Of a stretch of 64,000 nucleotides of DNA, positions 43,583 through 52,759 are shown piece by piece. Below the pieces are notes generated by a model. It did no database searches. It was not told the origin of the DNA and saw only the letters and a list, made by a program, of their open reading frames with translations. Source of the stretch: Planctomycetota bacterium (GTDB taxonomy: Bacteria; Planctomycetota; UBA1135; GCA-002686595); the NCBI GenBank assembly GCA_016709875.1, contig JADJLZ010000007.1, positions 299,676-363,675 of the forward strand. Reading direction: 5' to 3'. How positions within the stretch are numbered: position 1 is the first letter of the stretch; each line of letters opens with the position of its first letter. A program made the translations under genes and the position numbers.

Positions 43583-46314
43583 GCGGGGAGACCTTCTCCG
43601 ACGCGCGCTCGCGTGGCCAGCACGAGGCGCGAAATCCGTCCGTGGCAGCCCTCGAGCGGCTCCAGGCGCAGCACGCGCGCGAGCGCTGCGAGCTCCAGCT
43701 CGAGTTCGGCGCCGAAGGTCTCGTCGCTCGCGCCGGCGCGGCGCGCGGGGATCCGCCCCAGCTCCACGCCGTCCACGAGCACGCGCAGGCCCAGAGCGAG
43801 CGACGGCTCGGCGGCCAGCGCGAACTGCTCGACGCGCAGCGTGCGCGCTCCGCCCGCGGCGCCCGAAAGGTCGTACTCGGCGGCGGAGCCCGGGCGCAGG
43901 AGCAGCATCTGCGCGCCCTGCTGCTCGCAAGCTCCCTCGCGCCGCGCGCTGGCGATCCCGGCCCGCTCCCAGAGGGTGCGCGGACGCAGCGGCCGCGGTC
44001 CGAAGGATGCCTGGCGCGCGCACAGGGCGCGGTAGCGGTACTCGGTCGTGCGCCCGTCCTCCTCGAGCGTCTTGAGCGGCGGGAAGTCGCGCGAGAGCTC
44101 GGCGGCGAGCTCGGGCTCGTCGACGAAGCGCCGCAGCTTGGCCGCGAGGTCCCCCACGTCGCCGACGCGGAAGTGCAGGCCGTCGATGCCGTCGCGCACG
44201 AACTCCGCCATGCCGCCGATGCCCGAAGTGACGACCGGCGTGCGCAAGAGGTGCGCCTCGTGGATCGTGATCGGGGAATTCTCCCACCACAGCGAGGGCA
44301 CGACGAGCACGTCGAGCTCGGCGTAGACCTCGGCCAGCCGGGCGTTGTCGAAGCGGCCCTTGAACTCGACGTTGGGCCCCGCGAGGCGCGCGAGCTCGGC
44401 GTGGTGCGCGTCCTCGCCTGGCTTGAAGTCGCCCCACACGTGCAGCACGGCGCGCTCGGGATCGAGCTCGCGCATCGCGCGCACGAGCGTCTGGTCGCCC
44501 TTGTACCAGACCAGCGAGCCGACGAAGCCGAAGCGCACGCGGCCCTTGGGATCCGGGCGTTTCTCGAGCGCCGCGAGGTGCCCGGTCGAGAGCCCGTTGT
44601 CGGAGAAGATCGTCGTGTGCGCGTCCAGACCGCCCTGCTCGACCAGCATCGCGCGCAGGAAGCGGCTGGGCGAGACGCGCAGCTGCGCGGCGGCGTAGCA
44701 GCCCACGACGTAGGGACGGCGCTCGACCATGTCGCCGAAGCCCTCCCAGCGCGCGCGCAGTTCGGGCGGCAGGATGCGGCCCTTGCGCGTGCCCTTCTCG
44801 AGCGCCTCCCACACGCGCGAGGTGACCTGCGCCATGCGCTTCAAGCGCGGGATCGAGCGCAGCCCGCGCTCCTTGACGCACAGGAAGCAGCCCGCGTCCA
44901 TGCCGTCCTCGCAGCGCACGCCGTCGGGCCGGATCATCTGCACGCGCGCGCACAGCGCCCAGAAGTCGTGGCAGTGCAGCACGGTCGGCAGGTCGAGTTC
45001 GCGCGCGACGTGCACCAGGCCGGCGGAGAGGTGGATCAGGTGCTGAAAGTGCACCAGGTCGGGCTTTTCGCGCAGGAGCAGCGCGCCGAAGGCGGCCTCG
45101 ATGCGCTCGTCGCGGTAGCTGTCGGCGATGCGCCGGTGCGGCTCGCGGCGCAGCATGCGCAGCACACGCAGGCCGCGGAATTCTTCTTCGCGCAGCGTGC
45201 CGTCGGGGCCCTCGCCGCGGTCGGTGCGGGCAAGCACGCTGACCCTGTGGCCGCGGCGCTGCATCTCGAGCGCGAGGTTGAGCGTGTAGATCTCCGTGCC
45301 GGCCCAGGCCTCGGGCGGGAAGCCGTGCACGACGTAAAGGATCGAGAGCTGCGAGCGCTCGAGCACGCGCGCGGGCGCGTGGCGCGCTTGCGCGAGGCCG
45401 CCCTCGTACAGGCCCTCGAAGGTCGCGCCGCGCAGGCGCGCGGCGAGCTCGAGCTGCTGGCCGTACTCCGCATCGGAGAGCCCGGCCGCCTGCAGCGTCT
45501 CGCGGTCGCGCGCGAGCTGGCGCTCGGCGAGCACGCGCGCGTCGGCCTTGCTCGCCACGCAGACGCGGTCGAGCCACTCGGCGTTGAAGCGTCCGTCGAT
45601 GCGCGCGCGCTCGGCGGACTGCTCGGGCGAGTAGTCGTGGCTGTGCTCGACCGTGGCCTCGTCGTCGTACACGACCGTGTGGCCCGCTTCGAGCAGCGCG
45701 CGGGCGAGCAGCACGTCCTCGCCGAACCAGGTGCGCGCGAAGGGGCAGCGCTCCCACAGCTCACGCCGCAGCGCGCTGGCGACGTCGTTGAAGTTCCACA
45801 GCACGCGCTTCTCGTGCGCGCTCATCAGCGCGTAGGCCGCCAGATCGTGGATGCGCTGCTCGCGCCGGCCGGGCGCGTAGCCCGGGTCCTGGTTGGAGAA
45901 GATGCGCGTCAAGAGGTGCGCGTCCGGGCGCGGCACGTTGCGGCAGTAGGCCGCGGCGACGCGCTCGACTTCGAAGTTCGCCACCAGGCGCTCGAGCCAA
46001 TCGCTCGAGCTGGGGATCGCGTCCTGGGTCAGGTACACGAGCAGGTCCCCTTGTGAGCGCGCCGCGAGCTCGTTGCGCGTGTCGCCGTGGTCGAACTCCA
46101 GGCCGTCGATCTGCAGGCGCTGGAACGGGACCGGGAAGTCCGCTTGCACGCGGCCGAGCAGCTCCCAGGTGCCGTCGGTCGAGCCCGAGTCGATCGCCAG
46201 GAAATCCCACGGGAGCGTGCACGTCTGGCCCGCGAGGGCGCGCAGGGCGCGTTCGAGGAACTCGATCCCCTGCCAGGTCGGCATGAGGACGGAAACCGTG
46301 CGGATGGGGCGCAT
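43579..46314 (-). CDS. Bifunctional-looking fusion: family 2 glycosyltransferase joined to family 4 glycosyltransferase
   Basis: A 911-residue fusion. Residues 1-300 are a GT2 (VSVLMPTWQGIEFLERALRA, AIDSGSTDGTWELLGRV, LVYLTQDAIPSSSDWL, WFGEDVLLARALLEAGH). Residues about 335-760 are a GT4 (SILYVVHGFPPEAWAGTEIY, then LHCHDFWALC, RVRFGFVGSLVWYKGD, LDVLVVPSLWWENSPITIHE). A 130-residue beta-rich tail follows (LRVEQFALAAEPSLALGLRV). The central GT4 also has a Cys cluster (CEDGMDAGCFLCVKERG) of the type seen in some exopolysaccharide transferases. Two sugar-adding steps may be combined in one chain. Both catalytic cores look intact. Confidence 0.88.
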   Translation of the reverse strand: MRPIRTVSVLMPTWQGIEFLERALRALAGQTCTLPWDFLAIDSGSTDGTWELLGRVQADFPVPFQRLQIDGLEFDHGDTRNELAARSQGDLLVYLTQDAIPSSSDWLERLVANFEVERVAAAYCRNVPRPDAHLLTRIFSNQDPGYAPGRREQRIHDLAAYALMSAHEKRVLWNFNDVASALRRELWERCPFARTWFGEDVLLARALLEAGHTVVYDDEATVEHSHDYSPEQSAERARIDGRFNAEWLDRVCVASKADARVLAERQLARDRETLQAAGLSDAEYGQQLELAARLRGATFEGLYEGGLAQARHAPARVLERSQLSILYVVHGFPPEAWAGTEIYTLNLALEMQRRGHRVSVLARTDRGEGPDGTLREEEFRGLRVLRMLRREPHRRIADSYRDERIEAAFGALLLREKPDLVHFQHLIHLSAGLVHVARELDLPTVLHCHDFWALCARVQMIRPDGVRCEDGMDAGCFLCVKERGLRSIPRLKRMAQVTSRVWEALEKGTRKGRILPPELRARWEGFGDMVERRPYVVGCYAAAQLRVSPSRFLRAMLVEQGGLDAHTTIFSDNGLSTGHLAALEKRPDPKGRVRFGFVGSLVWYKGDQTLVRAMRELDPERAVLHVWGDFKPGEDAHHAELARLAGPNVEFKGRFDNARLAEVYAELDVLVVPSLWWENSPITIHEAHLLRTPVVTSGIGGMAEFVRDGIDGLHFRVGDVGDLAAKLRRFVDEPELAAELSRDFPPLKTLEEDGRTTEYRYRALCARQASFGPRPLRPRTLWERAGIASARREGACEQQGAQMLLLRPGSAAEYDLSGAAGGARTLRVEQFALAAEPSLALGLRVLVDGVELGRIPARRAGASDETFGAELELELAALARVLRLEPLEGCHGRISRLVLATRARVGEGLPA

Positions 46315-46371
46315 GGCGTGGGGTTATCGGCGGGGGGGCCGGAAGAGTAGACCGTCCGCCGCGCCCCGCGG

Positions 46372-47307
46372 CTAGACCATCTCGCGCGTGGCCTCGGAGC
46401 CCGGAAAGGGATTCCGCCAGCCGCGGCTGCCATACAGCTGGCCGAGGACCTGCCCCGCGCGCAGGAAGGGCGAGCGCACGAGCGTCCCCCAGCCGCCGTG
46501 TGCGCGCACGTAGGCGAAATCGGCCAGGCACTCGTGCCCGAAGCCCCGCACGAGCCCAGCGAGCCCTGGACGCAGCCGGTGGCCGTGGGCGCGGCGGTGG
46601 AAGGCGGCGTCGACGCGGAAGCGCTCGAAGGCCGTGAGCGGTCCGTAGTGGTGTGCGTGCCGCACGACGCATTCGGGCGTGAAGCGCAGCTCCCAACCCA
46701 GGCCCAGCGCGCGCGCAGCCCAGGCGAAGTCCTCGCCGAAGACGAGCTCGGGGAACGGGAGCTCGCGCAGCGCGCTCGCGCGCACGGCGCTCGCGACGTT
46801 GCAGAAGCCGAGCATGCGCAGCGCCTCTTCGAGCGGCAGATCCTCGAGCTTGCTCCCGGAGGGCAGCGCGAAGAGCGCGGGCGCGCTCGCGGCCTGCGGA
46901 CTCGCGAGCACGCTGCGCGCCGTCAGCGCGTCGTCCCCCGCATGGGGCAGGATGCGCGCGTAGCTGCCCGCGACGCGCTCCTCGGCGAAGGGCGCCACGA
47001 GCTTCTCGACGAAGTCCGCACCCTCGGGCAGCGCGTCCTGCGAGAAGAACACCAAGAACTCCCCGCGCGCGCGCGCGGCGAGCGCGTTGCGCGTGCGGCC
47101 GTGGCCGAACTGCGCGGGAGCGATCGACTCGACCGCGAAAGCGTGCGCGCGCAGGAGCTCGACACTGCCGTCGCTCGAGCTCGTGTCGGTCGCGAGGAAC
47201 TCGATCCCGCCCTCGACGCGCTGCGCCGCGAGCACGGGCAGGAGCCGCGCGAGGTCGCGCTCCCCATTGCGCGTGGGGATCAGGATCGAGACGCGGGGTG
47301 CCCCCAT
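46372..47307 (-). CDS. Glycosyltransferase family 2
   Basis: A 311-residue GT-A transferase. N-terminal RVSILIPTRNGERDLARLLP, then TDTSSSDGSVELLRAHAF, GHGRTRNALAARARGEFLVF and FSQDALPEGADFVEKLVAPF (the DxD-type region, here Q-D-A), and LVFGEDFAWAARALGLGWEL mark rhamnosyltransferase-like enzymes. The C-terminal part resembles the equivalent region of the fusion protein's GT2 half, so the two are probably paralogous. It lies 9 bases from the preceding transporter gene and 57 bases from the fusion, in the same strand cluster. Substrate unknown. Confidence 0.88.
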   Translation of the reverse strand: MGAPRVSILIPTRNGERDLARLLPVLAAQRVEGGIEFLATDTSSSDGSVELLRAHAFAVESIAPAQFGHGRTRNALAARARGEFLVFFSQDALPEGADFVEKLVAPFAEERVAGSYARILPHAGDDALTARSVLASPQAASAPALFALPSGSKLEDLPLEEALRMLGFCNVASAVRASALRELPFPELVFGEDFAWAARALGLGWELRFTPECVVRHAHHYGPLTAFERFRVDAAFHRRAHGHRLRPGLAGLVRGFGHECLADFAYVRAHGGWGTLVRSPFLRAGQVLGQLYGSRGWRNPFPGSEATREMV

Positions 47308-47316
47308 GGTCGGCGA

Positions 47317-49425
47317 TCAGCTGCTCTTGCGAGGCGCGGCACCGCGGAAGATCAGGAAGCCGATCAGGAGCAGGATCGCGAGGCCCCACAGGTCGCCGCC
47401 CCGGTCGCCGAGACCGAGCAGCAGCGCGAAGTCGGGGTGGTAGCCGAGCTCCTTGTCGTAGCCCTTCAGGAACGAGGTCAGCGCCGCCAGGATGCCCAGG
47501 ATCGACGCGCCCGCGATCAGGCCCGAGCAGTAGAGCGTGCCCTCGCGCTCGTTCTCGTCGTCCGGCGTGCGCTTGTAGACCTTGTCCGAGATGAGGCGCG
47601 CGAGGCCGCCGAGGAAGACCGGCATGGTCGCGGCGAGCGGCAGGTACACCCCCACCGCGAAGGTCAGCGCGCGGAAACCGAGCAATTCGATGAAGCACGC
47701 GATCGCGACGCCGATCAGGATCAGGCCCCAGGGCAGCTTGTGCGTCAAGAGGCCTTCGATGACCGTCGCCATCAGCTTCGCCTGGGGCGCACGCAGCTTG
47801 CCGGCGCCGATTCCGTCCTCGCGCAGGATGCGCGCTTCGCCGCTGGGTGCGTCGACGAGGTAGATGCCCTCCTTCTGGCCCTGCGGCACCTCGTCGGCGT
47901 GCAGGCGCACGAACTGGTACTGCGCGTGGTCGGTCAGCGACTCGATCGACTGCGCGTCGGCGCGCAGCGCGGCGGGCACCGCGAACGGCTGTTCGAGCGG
48001 CGTCTCGGTGGTTGCCGACTGGTTGAGCAGGTAGGCCGTCCAGCCGACAGCCATGACCGAGGTCAGGACGCCGATCAGGAGCGCGCCCTGCTGGCGCACG
48101 GGCGTCGCGCCGACGAGGTAGCCGGTCTTCAGGTCCTGCGAGCAGGTGCCGGCGTTGCTGATCGCGATGCACACGATCGCGCCGATCATCAGCGCCAGGC
48201 GGCTGTAGGCCGAACCCTCCCAGCCGCAGAGCAGGAACGCGCCGCAGACGGCCATCAGCACGCCGATCGTCATGCCCGAGAGCGGGCACGAGGAGGAGCC
48301 CACCTCGCCCGTGATGCGCGAGCTGACGACCGCAAAGAGGAAGCCCAGCACCAGGATCAGGAAGGCTCCGAGCAGGTTCATGTGGAAGATCGGCACGCCC
48401 CAGATGAAGGCCACGATGCCGATTGCGCCGACGACCAGCACGGCGACGGGCGTGTCGCGCTCGGTGCGCAGCGTCGCGGCGACGGTCTTGGCGGCGCCGC
48501 CCAAGAGGCCGCTCGCGGAGGCGCGGATCGAGGAGACGATCGAGGGCAGCGCGCGGATCAGCGCGAAGATCCCGCCTGCCGCGACCGCGCCGGCGCCGAT
48601 GTGGCGCACGTAGGCGCTCCAGATGTCGCCATCGCTCATCTCGGAGATCGGCATCGTGCCCGGGGAGAGCACACCGACCCCGTGGGCGCCGAAGAGCGCG
48701 ATCATCGGGATCAGGATCAGCGAAGCGAGCAGCGACCCCGCGACCATCATCGTCGAGGTGCGGTAGCCGATGATGTAACCGACACCCAGGAGCTCGGGCG
48801 CGATGTCGCTCGCGAGTGCGGCGCCCTTGAAGCCGTGGATCGACGTCGCGATCGAGTCCTTGGCGCCGCGCAGCACGTTGATGAAGAGCTTGATGAAGGC
48901 GCCCACGCCCAGGCCGATGAAGACCTTGTTGGCGCTGGTGCCGCCCTCTTCGCCCGCCTCGAGGATCTCGGCGCAGGCCTTGCCCTCGGGGTAGCGCAGC
49001 ACGCCGTGCTCCTTGACGATCAGGTAGCGCCGCAGCGGCACCATCATCAAGACGCCCAGCACGCCGCCCGTGAGCGCGATCAGCGTCGTCAGGCCGACCT
49101 GCAGCGGATAGCCGAGGAAGATCAGCGCCGGCACGCTGAACACCACCGCCGCCGCGACCGATTCGCCCGCCGAGCCCGTCGTCTGCACGATGTTGTGCTC
49201 GAGGATCGCGCGCTGGCCCTTGCGGCGCTTGATGGCCCAGATCGAGAGCACCGCGATCGGCACCGAGGCCGAGGTCGTGAGGCCCACGCGCAGCGCGAGG
49301 TAGGTCGAGGCCGCGCCGAAGACGACGCCCAGGAACGCGCCGAGCAGCAGCGCGCGCAGTGTCAGTTCGGGCTGGATCTCCCCCGCCGGTACGGCGGGCT
49401 CGAAGGCCGGGGTCGTCTCGCTCAT
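47317..49425 (-). CDS. OPT family oligopeptide transporter
   Basis: A 702-residue multi-pass transporter (about 14-16 helices) of the OPT superfamily, which moves oligopeptides or metal-chelates. The N-terminal LTLRALLLGAFLGVVFGAAS and ILEHNIVQTTGSAGESVAAA loop, the KEHGVLRYPEGKACAEILEA motif and the NAGTCSQDLKTGYLVGATPV segment are strongly conserved features of the bacterial branch. A soluble insert lies around residues 490-550. It follows its paralogue by 4 bases (stop 49430, start 49425) in one operon. No substrate can be assigned; glycosyltransferase genes follow. Confidence 0.93.
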   Translation of the reverse strand: MSETTPAFEPAVPAGEIQPELTLRALLLGAFLGVVFGAASTYLALRVGLTTSASVPIAVLSIWAIKRRKGQRAILEHNIVQTTGSAGESVAAAVVFSVPALIFLGYPLQVGLTTLIALTGGVLGVLMMVPLRRYLIVKEHGVLRYPEGKACAEILEAGEEGGTSANKVFIGLGVGAFIKLFINVLRGAKDSIATSIHGFKGAALASDIAPELLGVGYIIGYRTSTMMVAGSLLASLILIPMIALFGAHGVGVLSPGTMPISEMSDGDIWSAYVRHIGAGAVAAGGIFALIRALPSIVSSIRASASGLLGGAAKTVAATLRTERDTPVAVLVVGAIGIVAFIWGVPIFHMNLLGAFLILVLGFLFAVVSSRITGEVGSSSCPLSGMTIGVLMAVCGAFLLCGWEGSAYSRLALMIGAIVCIAISNAGTCSQDLKTGYLVGATPVRQQGALLIGVLTSVMAVGWTAYLLNQSATTETPLEQPFAVPAALRADAQSIESLTDHAQYQFVRLHADEVPQGQKEGIYLVDAPSGEARILREDGIGAGKLRAPQAKLMATVIEGLLTHKLPWGLILIGVAIACFIELLGFRALTFAVGVYLPLAATMPVFLGGLARLISDKVYKRTPDDENEREGTLYCSGLIAGASILGILAALTSFLKGYDKELGYHPDFALLLGLGDRGGDLWGLAILLLIGFLIFRGAAPRKSS

Positions 49426-49429
49426 GGGC

Positions 49430-51424
49430 TCACAACTCGAGCTTCTTCAGCGACTTCCGCACGAGCACGAAGCACAAGAGCGCGTACACGAAGAGCGCGC
49501 TCCACTGGCCGGCGCCGCCGAAGATCTCGAGCACATTCCACTTCTCGCCGATGCCGACGCTCGCAAGGAAGCCCTTGCTCCAGTCGCCCGAGGAGAGGAT
49601 CGCGATCGTCAAACCGGCGATCGAACCGCCCGCGACGAGACCGGTCGAGTACAGCATGCCCGAGCTGAGCTCGCTCTCGTCCTTCTTGCCGCGGATCGCG
49701 TCCGTGACCCAGCGCATCGCGCCGCCGATGAAGATCGGGAAGGTGGTCGACATCGGCAGGTAGGCGCCGACGGCCCAGGCGAGGCCCGAGACGCCGCAGA
49801 GCTGGATCACGAGCGTCATCGCCGCGCCGATGGCGATGAAGCCCCAGGGCAGGTCGCGCGAGAGCACGCCCTTGATGATCGTCGCCATCAGGGTGCCCTG
49901 CGGCGCCGAGAGCTTCTCGCCGCCGATCGGGCCCATGTTCGAGTGGTGCAGCGCGAGGATCGTGACGCCGATCACGAGCGTCGCGACGACCACACCGATC
50001 ACCAGGCCGATCTGCTGGCGGATCGGCGTCGCGCCGACGAGGAAGCCCGTCTTCAGGTCCTGGCTCGTGGCGCCGGCGTTGGCCGCCGCGATGCACACGA
50101 TCGCGCCGACACACAGCGCGACGCCCTGGTAGGCATCGCCGCCCATGCCGACCCACAGGAAGATGACACAGGTCCCGAGCAGCGTCGCGATCGTCATGCC
50201 CGAGATCGGGTTCGAGGAGGAACCGATCAGGCCGACGATGCGCGAGGAAACCGCGACGAAGAAGAAGCCGAAGACGAGGATCAGCACGCCGGTCAGGATG
50301 CTCGGCAGGAAACCGCCCATGGGCAGGATCGGCAGCACGGCCAGCACCACGACCAGCGCCAGCGAGCCGACCAGCACCCAGGTGATCGGAATGTCGCGCT
50401 CGGTGCGCTTCTGAACCGGACCGCCGCCGCCACGGTTGGCGCGCACCTCGCGCAGCGAATCGCGCACGGAGGAGTAGATCGTCGGCAGCGTGCGCAGGAG
50501 CGTCAGCAGTCCGGCCATCGCGACCGCGCCGGCGCCGATGTAGCGGATGTAGGCGCGGTAGTACCAGTCGGCCGGCGAGTGGCCCTCGATCCAGCCCTGG
50601 GTGAAGCCGAGCTTCGCGAGATCGGCGTGCACCGTCGCGTCCGGCACGAACATCGAGAGCAGCGGAATCAGCACCAGCCAGGACATCACCGAGCCCGAGA
50701 CCATGATCCCGGCGATGCGCGGACCGATGATGTAGCCCACGCCCAGGTACTCGGGCGTCACCTCGGAGGCGAGCGTGGCGTTCGGGAAGACGGCCTTCGG
50801 ACCGCTGACGAAGGCGAAGACCTCTTTCCAGAGCAGGCCGAGCTTCTGCAGCAGCGTGTAGGCGATCGCCATCCAGAACCCGGCGAAGACGGTCTTCGCC
50901 ATCTCGCCGCCGCGCTCGCCGGCGATCAGCACCTCGGCGCAGGCAGTTCCCTCCGGGTAGGGCAGCGTCGCGTGCTCCTTCACGATCAGCGCGCGGCGCA
51001 TGGGCACCATCAGCAGCACGCCCAGGATGCCCCCCACCGCGGCGAGCGTCATGATCGGCAGGTAGCGGAAGTACTGCTCGCCACCCGCGATGAACAGGAA
51101 GGCCGGCGTCGTGAACACGACGCCCGAGGCGATCGACTCGCCCGCCGAGCCGATCGTCTGCACGATGTTGTTCTCGAGGATGGTCGACTTCCCGATGCGC
51201 TTGAAGACCGCGATCGAGAGCACGGCGATCGGGATCGAGGCCGAGACGGTCAGACCCGCGCGCAGCGCGAGGTACACGGTCACGGCGCCGAAGAGGATCC
51301 CGAAGAGCGCGCCGAGCACCACCGCCTTGGGTGTGAACTCGGGGATGTTCTGCTCGGCGGAGATGTAGGGCTTGTGCTCGACCTCAGGTTTCGAGGTCTC
51401 GTCCGCAGCGGGGCCGTGTCCCAA
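49430..51424 (-). CDS. OPT family oligopeptide transporter (paralogue)
   Basis: A 664-residue transporter closely related to the downstream OPT gene, with the same hallmark segments (FTPKAVVLGALFGILFGAVT, ILENNIVQTIGSAGESIASG, KEHATLPYPEGTACAEVLIA, NAGATSQDLKTGFLVGATPI). It probably arose by tandem duplication and may transport a different substrate or form a pair. The start is TTG at 51424, supported by an AGGAGG ribosome-binding site about 4 bases upstream. It heads a run of five minus-strand genes with small gaps: OPT, OPT, GT2, GT2-GT4 fusion, GT2. Confidence 0.93.
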   Translation of the reverse strand: MGHGPAADETSKPEVEHKPYISAEQNIPEFTPKAVVLGALFGILFGAVTVYLALRAGLTVSASIPIAVLSIAVFKRIGKSTILENNIVQTIGSAGESIASGVVFTTPAFLFIAGGEQYFRYLPIMTLAAVGGILGVLLMVPMRRALIVKEHATLPYPEGTACAEVLIAGERGGEMAKTVFAGFWMAIAYTLLQKLGLLWKEVFAFVSGPKAVFPNATLASEVTPEYLGVGYIIGPRIAGIMVSGSVMSWLVLIPLLSMFVPDATVHADLAKLGFTQGWIEGHSPADWYYRAYIRYIGAGAVAMAGLLTLLRTLPTIYSSVRDSLREVRANRGGGGPVQKRTERDIPITWVLVGSLALVVVLAVLPILPMGGFLPSILTGVLILVFGFFFVAVSSRIVGLIGSSSNPISGMTIATLLGTCVIFLWVGMGGDAYQGVALCVGAIVCIAAANAGATSQDLKTGFLVGATPIRQQIGLVIGVVVATLVIGVTILALHHSNMGPIGGEKLSAPQGTLMATIIKGVLSRDLPWGFIAIGAAMTLVIQLCGVSGLAWAVGAYLPMSTTFPIFIGGAMRWVTDAIRGKKDESELSSGMLYSTGLVAGGSIAGLTIAILSSGDWSKGFLASVGIGEKWNVLEIFGGAGQWSALFVYALLCFVLVRKSLKKLEL

Positions 51425-51428
51425 GGCG

Positions 51429-51434
51429 CTCCTC
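51429..51434 (-). promoter_or_regulatory. AGGAGG ribosome-binding site that decides a TTG start
   Basis: On the minus strand AGGAGG lies four bases before TTG at 51424-51422. No in-frame ATG at a comparable distance gives a family-like N-terminus, so this site fixes a rare TTG start for the OPT gene. Confidence 0.7.
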
Positions 51435-51525
51435 CTGGAAGGTGGATGTGGGAGGCGCGCGCGGCGCCTCCACGGGGGGGAGCGCGGATGCTATCGCCCC
51501 GGATGGGGCGTTCCAAGCCGCTCCC

Positions 51526-52704
51526 TCAGGGCGTGACGCGCCAGAGCACGCCGTCGGTGCCGTCGAGCACGTACAGCACGCCGCTCGAGGTCTGCGTCAG
51601 TGAATAGAGGTGGCCCGCCGGAAAATTGGGCGTCGTCACAGCGGTTGCGCAGTCCACCGAGAGCGGGCAGTCGCAGGTTCCATCGGCCTGCTTGCGGCGC
51701 AGGACGCCCGTGCCCGCGTCGATCCAGTAGAGCTCCCCCGCCGAGGTCGAGAGCGGCGAGAGCGGCGTGTCGAGCTCCGCGCTCGCGGCGGGGCCCTCGG
51801 TCGTGCCCTGCGTGCCGGAGCCGGCGACGGTCGCAACGCTGCCGAACCAGCCGCCGAAGGGGTTGGGCCCGCTGATCGTCACCGAGCGCAGCCGCTGGCC
51901 GGCGCCGTTGTCGCCGCGCTCGGAGAGGATCACGCTCTGACTGCAGCCCAGCGTCACGCCGCAGGGCGTGTCGAAGGCGGCGAAGGCGACGCTGCCGTTC
52001 GAAGCCCCGGCGGTGCCGGTGCCGGCGAGCGTGCTCACGACGCTCACGCCGTTCTGCGTGGAGACCAGGCGCAGCGCGTGGTTGCCGACGTCGGCGACGA
52101 GCACCGAGGGCTCGCTCTCATTGGTGGTCGCCAGCTGCGTCGGCGCGCCGAAGCTGAAGCGCGCGCTCGCCGCGAGGCCGTCGGCAAAGCCCGGCGTCTC
52201 GTCCGGCAGACCGGCGTAGATCCCGAGCGTGTTCACGTTCGTGCGGTCGCAGGTGATCAGCGTGTTCGAGTCGTGCTCGACGAGCACCAGATGCGTCGCG
52301 TCGAGCACGGCGACGCCCGAGAGCTCGGGCGTGCCCGAGAGGCCCGAGAGCGAGAGCAGGAAGGCCACGGCGCCCGCGCCGACGAGCTCGGTCTCGACCG
52401 GGCTCGCGCCCGAGACGTCGATCGCGACGACCGTCGCGTCCTGACCGGTGGCGTAGAGCAGCTCCGCGCCCTGCGCCGCGGTGAGCTGCGAGTACGCGCC
52501 GGGCACGAGCGTCGCGAGTGGCACCGCGACGGGTGCCTGCGGCGCCGTGAAGACCTGGTTGGGGCCGACGCAGCCGCTCGCGCCGAGCGTGCTGGGCGTG
52601 AGCGTCGGTGCCCCGTTCGAGCTGCCGTCGCTCGAGGCGTTGCGGCAGGCCGGGACGAGGCTCGTGGCGAGGATCAGCGCGCAGATGCGGGGACGCGGGA
52701 ACAT
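51526..52704 (-). CDS. Secreted or lipid-anchored NHL-repeat-type beta-propeller protein
   Basis: A 392-residue exported protein. The signal peptide MFPRPRICALILATSLVPAC has a lipobox-like VPAC. The remaining domain is made of NHL-type propeller repeats: PSVLVADVGNHALRLVSTQN, GTGTAGASNGSVAFAAFDTP, GVTLGCSQSVILSERG, VAGSGTQGTTEGPAASAELD and PLSTSAGELYWIDAGTGVLR. Such proteins bind other proteins or surface molecules. It stands alone between the OPT operon and the M3 peptidase gene. Function unknown. Confidence 0.85.
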   Translation of the reverse strand: MFPRPRICALILATSLVPACRNASSDGSSNGAPTLTPSTLGASGCVGPNQVFTAPQAPVAVPLATLVPGAYSQLTAAQGAELLYATGQDATVVAIDVSGASPVETELVGAGAVAFLLSLSGLSGTPELSGVAVLDATHLVLVEHDSNTLITCDRTNVNTLGIYAGLPDETPGFADGLAASARFSFGAPTQLATTNESEPSVLVADVGNHALRLVSTQNGVSVVSTLAGTGTAGASNGSVAFAAFDTPCGVTLGCSQSVILSERGDNGAGQRLRSVTISGPNPFGGWFGSVATVAGSGTQGTTEGPAASAELDTPLSPLSTSAGELYWIDAGTGVLRRKQADGTCDCPLSVDCATAVTTPNFPAGHLYSLTQTSSGVLYVLDGTDGVLWRVTP

Positions 52705-52759
52705 GCGCGCAGTCTCGCTCGCGCATGTTCCCGAGGCAAGCGCACAGCGCGCGCGAGCG

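Noticed and set aside
42299..45757. A single 1152-codon fusion of the GT2 gene with the region upstream
   Set aside because: The frame upstream of 43582 is antisense-like noise; the real upstream gene (43579-46314) is in another frame and overlaps by ATGA.
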